Below are positions 56,402-64,000 of a DNA stretch of 64,000 bases, piece after piece. The notes under the pieces were generated by a model. That model worked only from the letters and a program-made list of their open reading frames with translations. It was not told the origin of the DNA and ran no database searches. Source of the DNA: Streptomyces collinus. GTDB taxonomy: Bacteria; Actinomycetota; Actinomycetes; Streptomycetales; Streptomycetaceae. How positions within the stretch are numbered: the stretch's first letter is position 1; each line of letters begins with the position of its first letter. The translations under genes were made by a program, and so were the position numbers. Where the stretch lies: contig NZ_CP133771.1 in the NCBI RefSeq assembly GCF_031348265.1, forward strand, positions 1,426,001 to 1,490,000, read 5' to 3'.

Positions 56402-57442
56402 GACGACTCCTGGGTACAGAGCAGCGGGCCCTTGGGGTGCAGCCCACGGGAGCACAAGTTCACTCAGAAGCAAACGAGACCAAACGGCGCGCCCATGAGA
56501 TCCGTTCGGCCTACCGAACGTCAAGAGTCGTGCGCCACTTTTTCTGACCCTTACGAAAACCAATGACCTCGCGAAATCGCTTACCCCGGGGCGGTCGTTG
56601 ATGGATTTCCGCAGGCTGGGAGTGATGGGCACGCTCCCATGTGCGAATGCGCCTGCTGGCGCTCGGAGTCACAGGGCCATCGCGCGACAGGGCCGCACGC
56701 AGCTCCGAGAGTTTGGAAGAGGCTTCCTCTAACCCCTTGCAGAAGCTCTCTGGAACTCCTGAGTTTCCGGGGCACAGCACCGTTGGAGCACCGGGAACCC
56801 GGCCCACGGGCAACTGCCGCAGCGTGCACCCGACCTCGATGCCGTGCACCGGTCGCGCTGGAACGTCGCCGATCCACAGAAGAAGACGCGGGCAGTGAAT
56901 GGGCACGCTCCGAGCGGATCCGGGCGGCGTCCATACCCCCGCTTCGGCGGGAAATCCCCCTCCGCCTGCAGAAATGCGCAAGTCGATACGGGCTCAACCG
57001 GCTCGGAACGCATGACGTACTCGCCTGGTCGTGCGACTGAGAATGCCTGTAGAAAATCTACATAAAACCGAACCTGCCGGGCTCCGCCACCGCCCGGCGC
57101 GGTCTTCGTTTCGCCGCCCTGCAAGGTTCGGCCGCTCCAGACGGCCACAGAGGGGCAGGAGGTACCGCGGGACGGCAAGGACTCGTGAGGGAGCCGCAAG
57201 CGGGCCGATAAGTGGCGCACGGACGTCAAGGGAGTTATCGTCGGACAGTAGAACGACCGGTCTTCCTACCCCCTGGGGGCGGTCGCTCGGACTTCCTGGC
57301 CGGGCTGCCCCCAGGCGGAGACATGCCAGTAGGTCGCCGGTGCACGTCGAGAGAGATCAAGAGTTCCGTGAAACCAATCCGCGCCCCGGCCCGGCCTGGG
57401 CCCTGCACAGAGTCGTCGCTGTTTGATGCCACCCCGACGGGG
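56402..57442. other. About 1 kb without a convincing gene
   Basis: Codon-position bias is weak in all frames and base composition is lower in G+C than the neighbours. A minus-strand frame at 56511-56981 (156 codons) is open but has no recognisable domain or start signal. The stretch probably contains the promoter of the former lipoprotein gene and degraded DNA. Confidence 0.5.
56503..56520. promoter_or_regulatory. Palindrome upstream of the lipoprotein fragment
   Basis: CGTTCGG-CCTA-CCGAACG, perfect 7-bp arms with a four-base centre, lies about 100 bases before the fragment's ATG. It looks like an operator for a LacI- or ROK-type sugar regulator left behind after the locus decayed. Confidence 0.4.
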
Positions 57443-58051
57443 TCAGCCTCCCGACCGGATCAGCCGGACCGCGTTCAGCAGGGTCTCGTAGGCGGCCGTG
57501 GAGTCGTCCAGGTAGCCGGCGGCCATCGCGCCGTCGTACAGCATCAGCAGCGCACCGGCGGCCGACTCCGGGTCGGCGTGGCCGAGCCGGGTGAGCAGGT
57601 CCTGGAAGAGGGTGCGGATCCAGTTCCGGTGGGTCGTCACCAGGTCACGGACCGGGTGGTCGACGTCCGGGTACTCGGCGGCCGCGTTCAGGAACGGCGA
57701 TCCGCGAAAGCCGCGCTCGCGGGCGTGCTCGGCGATCGCCTCGAAGATCAGGTCGATCGCCTCCGCGGGCGGGTGCCCGGCGGCCAGCGGTTCGGCCACC
57801 TCCTTGTAGTAGGCGTCCTTGGTCAGCAGATAGGCCACGACCAGGTCGTCCTTGGAGGCGAAGTGCCGGTAGAAGGTCGCCTTCGTCACCCCGGCCTCGG
57901 CGATCAGCCGCTCCACGCCGATCGCGCGTACACCCTCGTAGTAGAACAACCGCGACGCGGCCCTGACCAGGCGTTCGCGAGGAGGCAGGTCTCCTTCGAT
58001 CGTGCTCTCCTGACGCTTGGGGTGGGTTGTCTTCTGCCCAGTAGTACTCAC
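57443..58051 (-). CDS. TetR family regulator
   Basis: 202 residues. The TetR helix-turn-helix is RERLVRAASRLFYYEGVRAIGVERLIAEAGVTKATFYRHFASKDDLV. The ligand domain has LIFEAIAEHARERGFRGSPFLNAAAEYPD, common in regulators of short-chain dehydrogenase genes. A GTG start at 58051 is preferred; GGGGAA is nearby though close. It is divergent from an SDR gene and most likely represses it. Confidence 0.9.
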   Translation of the reverse strand: MSTTGQKTTHPKRQESTIEGDLPPRERLVRAASRLFYYEGVRAIGVERLIAEAGVTKATFYRHFASKDDLVVAYLLTKDAYYKEVAEPLAAGHPPAEAIDLIFEAIAEHARERGFRGSPFLNAAAEYPDVDHPVRDLVTTHRNWIRTLFQDLLTRLGHADPESAAGALLMLYDGAMAAGYLDDSTAAYETLLNAVRLIRSGG

Positions 58052-58098
58052 TTCCCCATTCTGCCCGCAGCCCGGCCCTGAGTGGTCCCCACCCCCAT

Positions 58099-58116
58099 AC
58101 GGCCTGCCAGGGCCGT
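58099..58116. promoter_or_regulatory. Candidate TetR operator
   Basis: ACGGCC-N6-GGCCGT is centred between the divergent TetR and SDR starts. The arm length and position fit a TetR dimer site, but such GC palindromes are not rare in this genome. Confidence 0.35.
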
Positions 58117-58171
58117 CACCCCTATCCCGTACGGCCCGAGCAACGTGGCCGTTCATTGAAAGGCTTGAATC

Positions 58172-58933
58172 ATGACTCGTCGTCTCGAAGGAACCGTCGC
58201 CCTGGTCACCGGAGCATCCAGCGGCATCGGCCACGCCACCGCCTTGGAGCTTGCTCGCAAGGGCGCGTCCGTGGCCGTGGTCGGCCGGCGTGAGGACCGG
58301 CTCACCGACCTCGCCTCGGAGATCTCAAGCACCGGCGGCAAGGCCCTGGTCGTACCCGCCGACATCACCACCGCCGAGGCCGCCGCGGAGGCGGTTGAGC
58401 GGACCGTCGAGGGCCTGGGCCGCCTGGACACGCTGGTCAACAACGCCGGCCTCATGCTGCTCGGCCCCGCCCCCGGCGCGGACCTGAACGAATGGCAGCG
58501 CATGGTCGACATCAACCTGATGGGTCTGATGTACACCAGCCACGCGGCCATGCCGCACCTGGTCAAGGCCGCCGCCGACGGGCCGCGCCGGGTCGCCGAC
58601 ATCGTCAACATCAGCTCGCTGAACGGCCGCAACGCCTACGCCATGATGGCCGTGTACACCGCCACCAAGTTCGGCGTCACCGGCTTCAGCGAGGCACTGC
58701 GCCAGGAACTGGCAAAGCAGCATGTCCGTGTGTCCGTCGTCGAGCCGGGCAGCGTCGACACCGAACTGCGCACCCATAACTCAGACGCCGTCCAGCAGCT
58801 CCTCAACGCCGGACTCGGCGACATCGACCGGCTGCAGAGCCAGGACATCGCCGACACCGTCGGCTACATCGTCACCCGCCCCCGGCACGTGGCTGTCGCC
58901 GAACTGCTCGTACGCCCCACCGAGCAGGCCTGA
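58172..58933 (+). CDS. Short-chain dehydrogenase/reductase
   Basis: 253 residues, classical SDR. Cofactor motif VTGASSGIGHATA, NNAG at the expected place, catalytic Ser in NISSLNGRNAYAMMAVYTATKFG with the YxxxK pair. The arginine in VVGRREDR suggests NADP(H). Substrate unknown. It starts a co-directional cluster with the DUF4345 and DJ-1/PfpI genes and is divergent from a TetR regulator. Confidence 0.94.
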   Translation: MTRRLEGTVALVTGASSGIGHATALELARKGASVAVVGRREDRLTDLASEISSTGGKALVVPADITTAEAAAEAVERTVEGLGRLDTLVNNAGLMLLGPAPGADLNEWQRMVDINLMGLMYTSHAAMPHLVKAAADGPRRVADIVNISSLNGRNAYAMMAVYTATKFGVTGFSEALRQELAKQHVRVSVVEPGSVDTELRTHNSDAVQQLLNAGLGDIDRLQSQDIADTVGYIVTRPRHVAVAELLVRPTEQA

Positions 58934-58964
58934 CCACCAATCCCGAGAACCACAAGGAGTCGTG

Positions 58965-59369
58965 ATGGCGGCCCGCAATCCTGTCGCAGCAGCCAACACC
59001 ATCGTCTGTGTCTGCCTGCTGCTGGCCACTGCCATCGCGCTCGGAGACGGCCTGCAGCAACTGGCGCAGGGAGGCCCAGCGGACGCGGACAACGCGCACC
59101 GCTTCCTGGCCGGCGTCTACATCGGCTGGGCTCCCCTGTTCGCCTGGGCGGCGGCAACGATCCGCCGGCAGGGAGTACTCGTCTACTTCCTGGCCGTCCC
59201 GATCTTCCTCGGGGGCGTCGGTCGGCTGGTCTCCTTCGGCCAGTACGGCATACCCAGCCCGGAGGGAGTCTTCCTCGCCTCCGCCCTCCTGGAATTCATC
59301 CTCTCGATCGTCATCGTCTGGGCGCATTCCACCGCACTCAGATCCAGACGAGCGCTGGCCACTTCCTGA
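58965..59369 (+). CDS. DUF4345 family small membrane protein
   Basis: 134 residues with four membrane helices (for example NTIVCVCLLLATAIALGDGLQ and VLVYFLAVPIFLGGVGRLVS). The FLAGVYIGWAP and GGVGRLVSFGQYG motifs fit DUF4345. Function unknown. The ATG is preceded by AAGGAGT. It follows the SDR gene by 31 bases. Confidence 0.87.
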   Translation: MAARNPVAAANTIVCVCLLLATAIALGDGLQQLAQGGPADADNAHRFLAGVYIGWAPLFAWAAATIRRQGVLVYFLAVPIFLGGVGRLVSFGQYGIPSPEGVFLASALLEFILSIVIVWAHSTALRSRRALATS

Positions 59370-59439
59370 GGCACCGGTCATGTGCGGGTTGGCGGCTCTG
59401 CCACACCCGGCCCCGAATGTGTCGTTGGCCAATGGAGAC

Positions 59440-59902
59440 GTGGAAGAAGTAAGACAGAAAAAGATCCTGGCAGTAGTAACCAATCAGGCCTCCTACGGGG
59501 CGAGCAAACACCGGACCGGCCTCTGGCTGGGTGAACTCACGCCGGGCTGACCACATGCAGCGAACAGCCCAGGCCGTCTGCGCCGGTGGTGGCATCGTCT
59601 CCTCGGTTTGCCATGGCGCCGGCGCCCTCATCAACCTCCAGGACGCCGACGGGAACCCGCTCGTACGGAACCGCACAGTCACCGGCTTCGCGACCGTCGA
59701 GGAAAGGCTGGCCGGGGTGAAGGGGAGGGTGCCGTTCCTGCTGGAGGACGAACTGCGCTCCAAGGGGGCCAAGTACGTGCGCTCCACCATCCCGATGACA
59801 CCGCACGCCGTGCGGGACGGCCGCCTGATCACAGGCCAGAACCCGGTCTCCACCAAGGCCGTCAGCGACCGGATTCTCGGCGCCTTGGCCGAGACCGAGT
59901 AA
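59440..59902 (+). pseudogene. DJ-1/PfpI family gene with internal deletion
   Basis: The N terminus (KKILAVVTNQASYGASKHRTG..LWLGELT) ends at a stop at 59550. The C-terminal half (QRTAQAVCAGGGIVSSVCHGAGALINLQDADG to LGALAETE) is in another frame from about 59555. The roughly 70 residues between, including the conserved PGGHG elbow, are absent. The nucleophile motif SVCHGA survives in the C-terminal piece. A short open frame from 59531 could be translated but would be only the C-terminal half. Confidence 0.75.
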
Positions 59903-59973
59903 CAAGCAAAGAGACTTGGGGCGCCGGCATCCGCGGGGCGCCTCCCGATCAAACCTCTCCAGGAGACCGCACT

Positions 59974-60669
59974 ATGTCGAAGATCCTTTTCGTGATGACC
60001 GGCGCCGACCACTGGACACTGGCGGACGGCAGCAAGCACCCGACCGGCTTCTGGGCTGAGGAGGCCGTGACCCCGTACCAGGCCTTCACAGCCGTCGGCC
60101 ACGAGATCGTCGCCGCCACGCCCGGCGGTGTCGTGCCGCCCTTGGACCAAGGAAGCCTGGCGCCGCAGTTCAACGGCGGCAAGGAGGGCGCGAGGAAGGT
60201 GGCGGACGCCCTCGCCTCGATCAGCGAGATCCAGCACCCCGTCAAGCTGGAGGACGTCGACCTCGACGACTACGCCGCCGTTTTCTACCCCGGTGGCCAC
60301 GGCCCGATGGAGGACCTGGCCGTCGACGCAGTCTCCGGCAAGCTACTCATCGACGTCCTCGCCTCGGGCAGACCGCTCGGCGTGGTCTGCCACGCCCCGG
60401 CCGCGCTGCTGGCCGCCACCAAGGCCGACGGCAACAACGCCTTCGCCGGCTACCGGCTCACCGGTTTCAGTAACGCCGAGGAGATCCAGGGCGGCCTTGC
60501 GGCCGGCGCCAAGTGGCTGCTCCAGGACCGCCTGGTCGAGATCGGCGCCGACTACCAGGAGGGCGAACCGTGGGCCCCGAACGTGGTAGTCGACCGCAAC
60601 CTGGTCACCGGCCAGAACCCCGCCTCCGCCGGACCGGCAGCAGCCGAGATGCTCAAGCAGCTGACATGA
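59974..60669 (+). CDS. Type 1 glutamine amidotransferase-like (DJ-1/PfpI, Hsp31-like)
   Basis: 231 residues. The acidic elbow FYPGGHGPMEDLA and the nucleophile VCHAPAALL are intact, with a third-site region in the NLVTGQNPASAGPAAAEML end. Proteins of this type act as glyoxalase III or chaperone/deglycase enzymes against reactive aldehydes. The ATG follows AGGAGA. It is an intact relative of the broken gene just upstream. Confidence 0.93.
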   Translation: MSKILFVMTGADHWTLADGSKHPTGFWAEEAVTPYQAFTAVGHEIVAATPGGVVPPLDQGSLAPQFNGGKEGARKVADALASISEIQHPVKLEDVDLDDYAAVFYPGGHGPMEDLAVDAVSGKLLIDVLASGRPLGVVCHAPAALLAATKADGNNAFAGYRLTGFSNAEEIQGGLAAGAKWLLQDRLVEIGADYQEGEPWAPNVVVDRNLVTGQNPASAGPAAAEMLKQLT

Positions 60670-61254
60670 CGTAGCAGAGCACCCGCACCTGCTCCCGTAC
60701 CCGCCTCCGTACGCAGGCCGCTGATTCCCCGCCTCATGCAGCCCATGGCTGAAGTTCCGGTCCCGCGCTTCCCAGGCTTACGTGCCCTGGACGTGCCTTG
60801 TGAATGGACCAGCGCACATCCAGACGGTGATCACGCCCCACCCGTGCTCCCGGAAGGTGTCCAATGCCTTCGCCGCGTAATTCCCAGCATGTACTGCGGC
60901 CTTGTGGGCTCGATCCGATACGGCGCCGTCGGAGGACATCCGACTGAACGGCCCAGTGAGGAAAACCGCACCGGATGCGAACAGGCATGCCGACGATGCC
61001 GCGCGTCCGACTCTCCGTGCATGTGCTCGGCTCAAGGAACGGCACGATGCCGTGCGGCCTGCTGCAAGTCACGGCCGGCGGTCATGCCCCTTGGTGGTGT
61101 AGCTGATCGACCGACATGCCGGTCAGCGATACCTCTCACTCGTCCGCACCAGCCCGTTGAACCCGCCAGATCACGGCTTCATAACACCCCGGGACGGCGT
61201 GCCCGCTGACCGCTCGTCGCCTTCGACAAGCCTTCCTGTCTACCGCCCCTCAGG
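60670..61254. other. Intergenic stretch, one doubtful small frame
   Basis: 585 bases without a clear gene. A minus-strand frame at 60778-61035 (85 codons, ending GWGVITVWMCAGPFTRHVQGT) reads plausibly in its second half but lacks homology and has mixed codon use. No strong terminator or repeat was noticed. Confidence 0.45.
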
Positions 61255-61263
61255 ATGATCATC

Positions 61264-62844
61264 ATGCGCGACCGCACCTCCGTAGCCGCCGCTCCGGCAG
61301 CCGCCAGCGACGCCCACCTGACCGCCTTCATACGCAACGGCCCCCCGGACGCCGCCGACGCCGCGCTTGACGAGCTCTACCGGCGGCACCGCAGTTCGGT
61401 CACCGCCTATGCCCGCACCTGCACACGAGACAGGCACACGGCGGAAGACCTGGCCTCGGAGGCGTTCGCCCGCGCGCTGCGCGCCGTGCGCCAAGGTGCC
61501 GGTCCCGAGGGGGCCTGGCGGCCGTACCTGCTGACCACGGTCCGCCGCACGGCCGCGTCGTGGGCCGCCACCGCCGACCGGATCGAGCTGTCCCCCGACT
61601 TCGAGACCTGGCTCTCCGAAGCGCCGAGCGGTGAGGAACAGGCGTTGCTGCGGGAGGACGCCGGTCTGGTGCAGCGCGCGTTCCGCAGTCTTCCCGAGCG
61701 CTGGCAGACCGCGCTGTGGCACTCGGCTGTGGAAGAAGAACCAGCGAAGCGGATCGCGCCACTGCTCGGCATCAGTCCGAGCGGCGTCGCGTCCCTCACC
61801 GCCCGGGCGCGTGAGGGGCTGCGTCAGGCGTACCTGACCGAGTACGCGGCGGAACCGACGATGTCCGACGACTGCCGGCACTTCACGGGCCTGTTGGCCG
61901 CGTCGGTCCGCCGCGGCGGGCGACACGGCGCGCACTCAGGTCTCCAGCACCATCTCTCGGGATGCCGCCGGTGTCGCCGTGCGAACCACCAGCTGTGGGA
62001 GCTGAACAACTCGCTCAAGGCCGTACTCCCGGCGGGTGTTCTGCTGTGGGTGGGTGCCTCATACGGCACGAAGGCCGTGGGAGCGGCCGCGGTCGCCGGC
62101 TCCCCCGGCACGGGGTCCGCGGCCGGGACGACCACGGCCACCACAGGGGCCGGCACGACCGTCAAGGTCGCCGGCGTCGGCGCCGCCCTCCTCGCCGTAT
62201 CGATCGGCGGCTACGCGGCCCTGCCCGACGGCAACGACCCACCGTCGCCGCGGCCCACCCTGGCGGCCACGCGACCCTCGCTCCCCTCGTCCCCCGCCCC
62301 CACCCGGAGCGAACGGCACGACCCGAAGCCCCCCGCCCGTACACCGTCCGCACGCGCCTCCAAGAAGTCGACTCCTCCCGCTTGGCAGCCGGCCGCCGAC
62401 GACCGCGCCCAGCTGCCGATCGTGTCCACCGGCCGCTGCATGGACATTTCCACGACAGAGGGCGCCGAGCCGTACGAAGCCGAGTGCGACGGCAGCCGTA
62501 CGCAGCAGTGGGAGCTGCTCGTCGACCGTGCCGCGCAGGAGGCCCGTATCCGGAACTACGCGACCGGCATGTGTCTTACCCACAGCGGCACGTCGACGGA
62601 CGGCGCCCCGGTCCGCCAGGAGCGCGCCTGCGACTCCACCGCGGTCACGGCCCGGTGGACCTACTTCTTCCAGGCTTCCGGCACGGTCAACTTCGCTCAG
62701 AAGGGGAACACCACGTACTTCCTGGGCATCGATGAGTGGAACAAGGCCGACGGGCCTCACTCGCCTGCCATCGGCACGACGGCGAACTACTACGACACCG
62801 ACTCCCTCCGGTTCCGTTACACAGGAGACGTCTTCAGCGGCTGA
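61264..62844 (+). CDS. Membrane-tethered ECF sigma factor with zinc finger and ricin lectin
   Basis: 526 residues in four parts. Residues 1-200 are ECF sigma regions 2 (LYRRHRSSVTAYARTCTRDRHTAEDLASEAF) and 4 (LPERWQTALWHSAVEEEPAKRIAPLLGISPSGVASLTARAREGL). At about 205-245 comes a ZAS-like zinc segment (CRHFTGLL..HLSGCRRCRRAN). One or two membrane helices follow (AVLPAGVLLWVGASYG; AGVGAALLAVSIGGYAAL), then a Pro/Ser linker and an external ricin-like domain (QQWELLVD, CMDIST). So sigma factor, anti-sigma-type switch and sugar sensor are one polypeptide. Start ATG 61264 or 61255. Confidence 0.88.
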   Translation: MRDRTSVAAAPAAASDAHLTAFIRNGPPDAADAALDELYRRHRSSVTAYARTCTRDRHTAEDLASEAFARALRAVRQGAGPEGAWRPYLLTTVRRTAASWAATADRIELSPDFETWLSEAPSGEEQALLREDAGLVQRAFRSLPERWQTALWHSAVEEEPAKRIAPLLGISPSGVASLTARAREGLRQAYLTEYAAEPTMSDDCRHFTGLLAASVRRGGRHGAHSGLQHHLSGCRRCRRANHQLWELNNSLKAVLPAGVLLWVGASYGTKAVGAAAVAGSPGTGSAAGTTTATTGAGTTVKVAGVGAALLAVSIGGYAALPDGNDPPSPRPTLAATRPSLPSSPAPTRSERHDPKPPARTPSARASKKSTPPAWQPAADDRAQLPIVSTGRCMDISTTEGAEPYEAECDGSRTQQWELLVDRAAQEARIRNYATGMCLTHSGTSTDGAPVRQERACDSTAVTARWTYFFQASGTVNFAQKGNTTYFLGIDEWNKADGPHSPAIGTTANYYDTDSLRFRYTGDVFSG

Positions 62845-62876
62845 CGAGGGCCACTCCTCGTGGGGACGTCCGAGGT

Positions 62877-62912
62877 TTCTGGGCACCTCCCTCCCGCGAG
62901 AGGTGCCCAGAA
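62877..62912. terminator. Bidirectional terminator
   Basis: A perfect 13-bp stem (62877-62889 with 62900-62912) and a ten-base loop lie between the convergent sigma factor and metalloprotease genes. Confidence 0.85.
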
Positions 62913-62931
62913 CCGGTTCAGGAAGCCGGAG

Positions 62932-64000
62932 TCAGCGTGCGTGGCGGGCCATGGCCGCCCGCTTGCGGCGGGACTTGAGCAGGAACGCACCGCCGACCGC
63001 GAACAGCGCGGCGGCGCCCGCCGCCATGGGCAGGTAGTTGGTGGTGTCGGCGCCGGTCTCGGCGAGATTGGCGCCATTCTGGCCGCCGGCACCGTCCCTG
63101 CCTTCCGCACCGTCCTCGCTCGGGGAAGCGACCGGCTTACTGCTGCCGGTCTGCGGTGCCGCGCCGTTGCCGGACTCGCCATCGGTCTTCGCGGGGCTCG
63201 GCACGCCATTGAGGCTGACTGCCACCGTCGCCGCACCGTCACCGGACTGCTCCACCTTGATCTCCACCTTGTGCGCCTTGTCGGTGAAGACCGTGCCGGC
63301 CTTGAGAGTGTCATCGTCGCCAGGCGTGGTGTCGATCAGGTCGGCGTCCCTGCCGAAGTCGCCGTTCTTCACGCGGTAGGCGTGCACGCCCGCGAGGCGA
63401 TCGTCGAGCTTGCCGGCGGCCCCGCCGCGCACCTCCACGATCAGGCTGTCCTGCCCGGCCGGAACGATCAGCGCGCGCACGCCGTCACCCGGCCCGTGCA
63501 AAGAACGCATCTTGTACGTACTGGACTTGGTGACCTTCACGGCTTCCCTGTCCGACAGGAACTTTGAGTGAATCAGCTCGGGCGCGGTCAGGCCCACGCC
63601 CACGCCGCCTCCCCCCATGGGGGTCTTGAAGCTGTTGTCCTCCGTGTCCCGGCAGCTCGCCAGGTCCGAATCCTCGCAGCGGATCCGCATCTGGTGGCCG
63701 TAGCCGAGGTTGTGGCCGAACTCGTGGGATATCACCGTCTGGTCGACTGTGCCGTCGCCGCTCGGAAGCCAGCTCACGCCGCCGCTCAGAGAGCCGAGTC
63801 CCCCCCAGCCACAGCCCGCCTTCTCGCCGGGGAAGACCAGCGACAGGTGATCAAAGTCGTCCACCCACGTCAAGCCCTGTTCCTCCAGCGCCTTCTTCGT
63901 CATCCCATAGATCGAGTCCTTGTCACAGCCGGCGGCCGACAGGTCGAGATTGATCGGGCCGATCACTCCGCCCTCACCCCCCGCGGCCGGCTTGAACGTG
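62932..64000 (-). CDS. Sortase-anchored zinc metalloprotease, 5' end outside the window
   Basis: 355 visible residues; the frame is open through the window edge, so the signal peptide lies beyond it. The zinc site HEFGHNLGYGHQ (HExxHxxGxxH, metzincin-like) is followed by a Cys-containing region (RCEDSDLASCRD) and TPMGGGG, possibly the Met-turn. After beta domains and a Gly/Ser linker comes LAETG, a membrane helix (YLPMAAGAAALFAVGGAFLL) and a KSRRKR tail, i.e. a Streptomyces LAxTG class E sortase signal. The enzyme should act at the cell surface. Confidence 0.9.
   Translation of the reverse strand, partial: TFKPAAGGEGGVIGPINLDLSAAGCDKDSIYGMTKKALEEQGLTWVDDFDHLSLVFPGEKAGCGWGGLGSLSGGVSWLPSGDGTVDQTVISHEFGHNLGYGHQMRIRCEDSDLASCRDTEDNSFKTPMGGGGVGVGLTAPELIHSKFLSDREAVKVTKSSTYKMRSLHGPGDGVRALIVPAGQDSLIVEVRGGAAGKLDDRLAGVHAYRVKNGDFGRDADLIDTTPGDDDTLKAGTVFTDKAHKVEIKVEQSGDGAATVAVSLNGVPSPAKTDGESGNGAAPQTGSSKPVASPSEDGAEGRDGAGGQNGANLAETGADTTNYLPMAAGAAALFAVGGAFLLKSRRKRAAMARHAR

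Noticed and set aside
56511-56981. 156-codon minus-strand frame in the empty 1 kb
   Set aside because: No start signal, weak third-position bias and no recognisable domain; listed only as part of the gene-free stretch.

Overview
The window is about 64 kb of very GC-rich DNA. Third codon positions are almost all G or C, GTG starts are common, and the genes present (rbpA, fxsA, polyprenol-mannose synthase, several DasR-type chitinase elements, a LAxTG sortase substrate) point to a Streptomyces chromosome. From memory, gene order from the left edge to about 50 kb follows the SCO1416-SCO1465 stretch of S. coelicolor. No database search was run.

Left block (1-24 kb). A truncated FtsK/SpoIIIE-like membrane protein with a degenerate Walker A is followed by a MocR regulator divergent from a YczE membrane protein. 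Next come a glycerophosphodiesterase, a UMF1 transporter, rbpA with an exact SigR-type promoter, fxsA, ppm1, an amidohydrolase, an Lrp regulator, an acyl-CoA dehydrogenase and a GH18 chitinase with a two-repeat (DasR-like) promoter. A TetR regulator, a 46-residue membrane protein, a Tat-exported C39-like protein, a uridine-kinase-like gene, a candidate small RNA, an EccA-like AAA ATPase and a pair of CNNM/CorC-type membrane proteins complete the block.

Middle block (23-50 kb). An FMN riboswitch precedes ribE-ribM-ribAB-ribH-hisE-hisG-PH protein, which looks like one operon. Next to it lies a second chitinase-type promoter with no chitinase behind it; it now faces an ECF41 sigma gene and its NAD(P)-binding partner. 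Then come a ROK repressor with a divergent MFS gene, a uracil permease, a GH6 cellulase, an amine oxidase/nitrilase pair, a cationic amino-acid permease with its Lrp regulator, GuaB1, an orphan barstar, a SorC regulator, Rpe and an MMPL transporter. Two distant promoter regions, those of the nitrilase/oxidase pair and the permease/Lrp pair, share helically phased arrays of CGTTGCG sites. I read them as one small amino-acid regulon of the Lrp protein.

Right block (50-64 kb). This part is accessory and partly decayed. It holds a truncated IS630 transposase, a VOC protein, a PucR-type regulator divergent from an acyl-CoA ligase, a 5'-truncated GH5-ricin enzyme next to a fragment of a sugar-binding lipoprotein, and about 1 kb with no convincing gene. 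A TetR/SDR/DUF4345/PfpI cluster follows, containing a DJ-1-type gene that has lost its middle. A membrane-tethered ECF sigma factor with a zinc-binding anti-sigma-like segment and an external ricin domain comes next, then a sortase-anchored metalloprotease that runs off the right edge.
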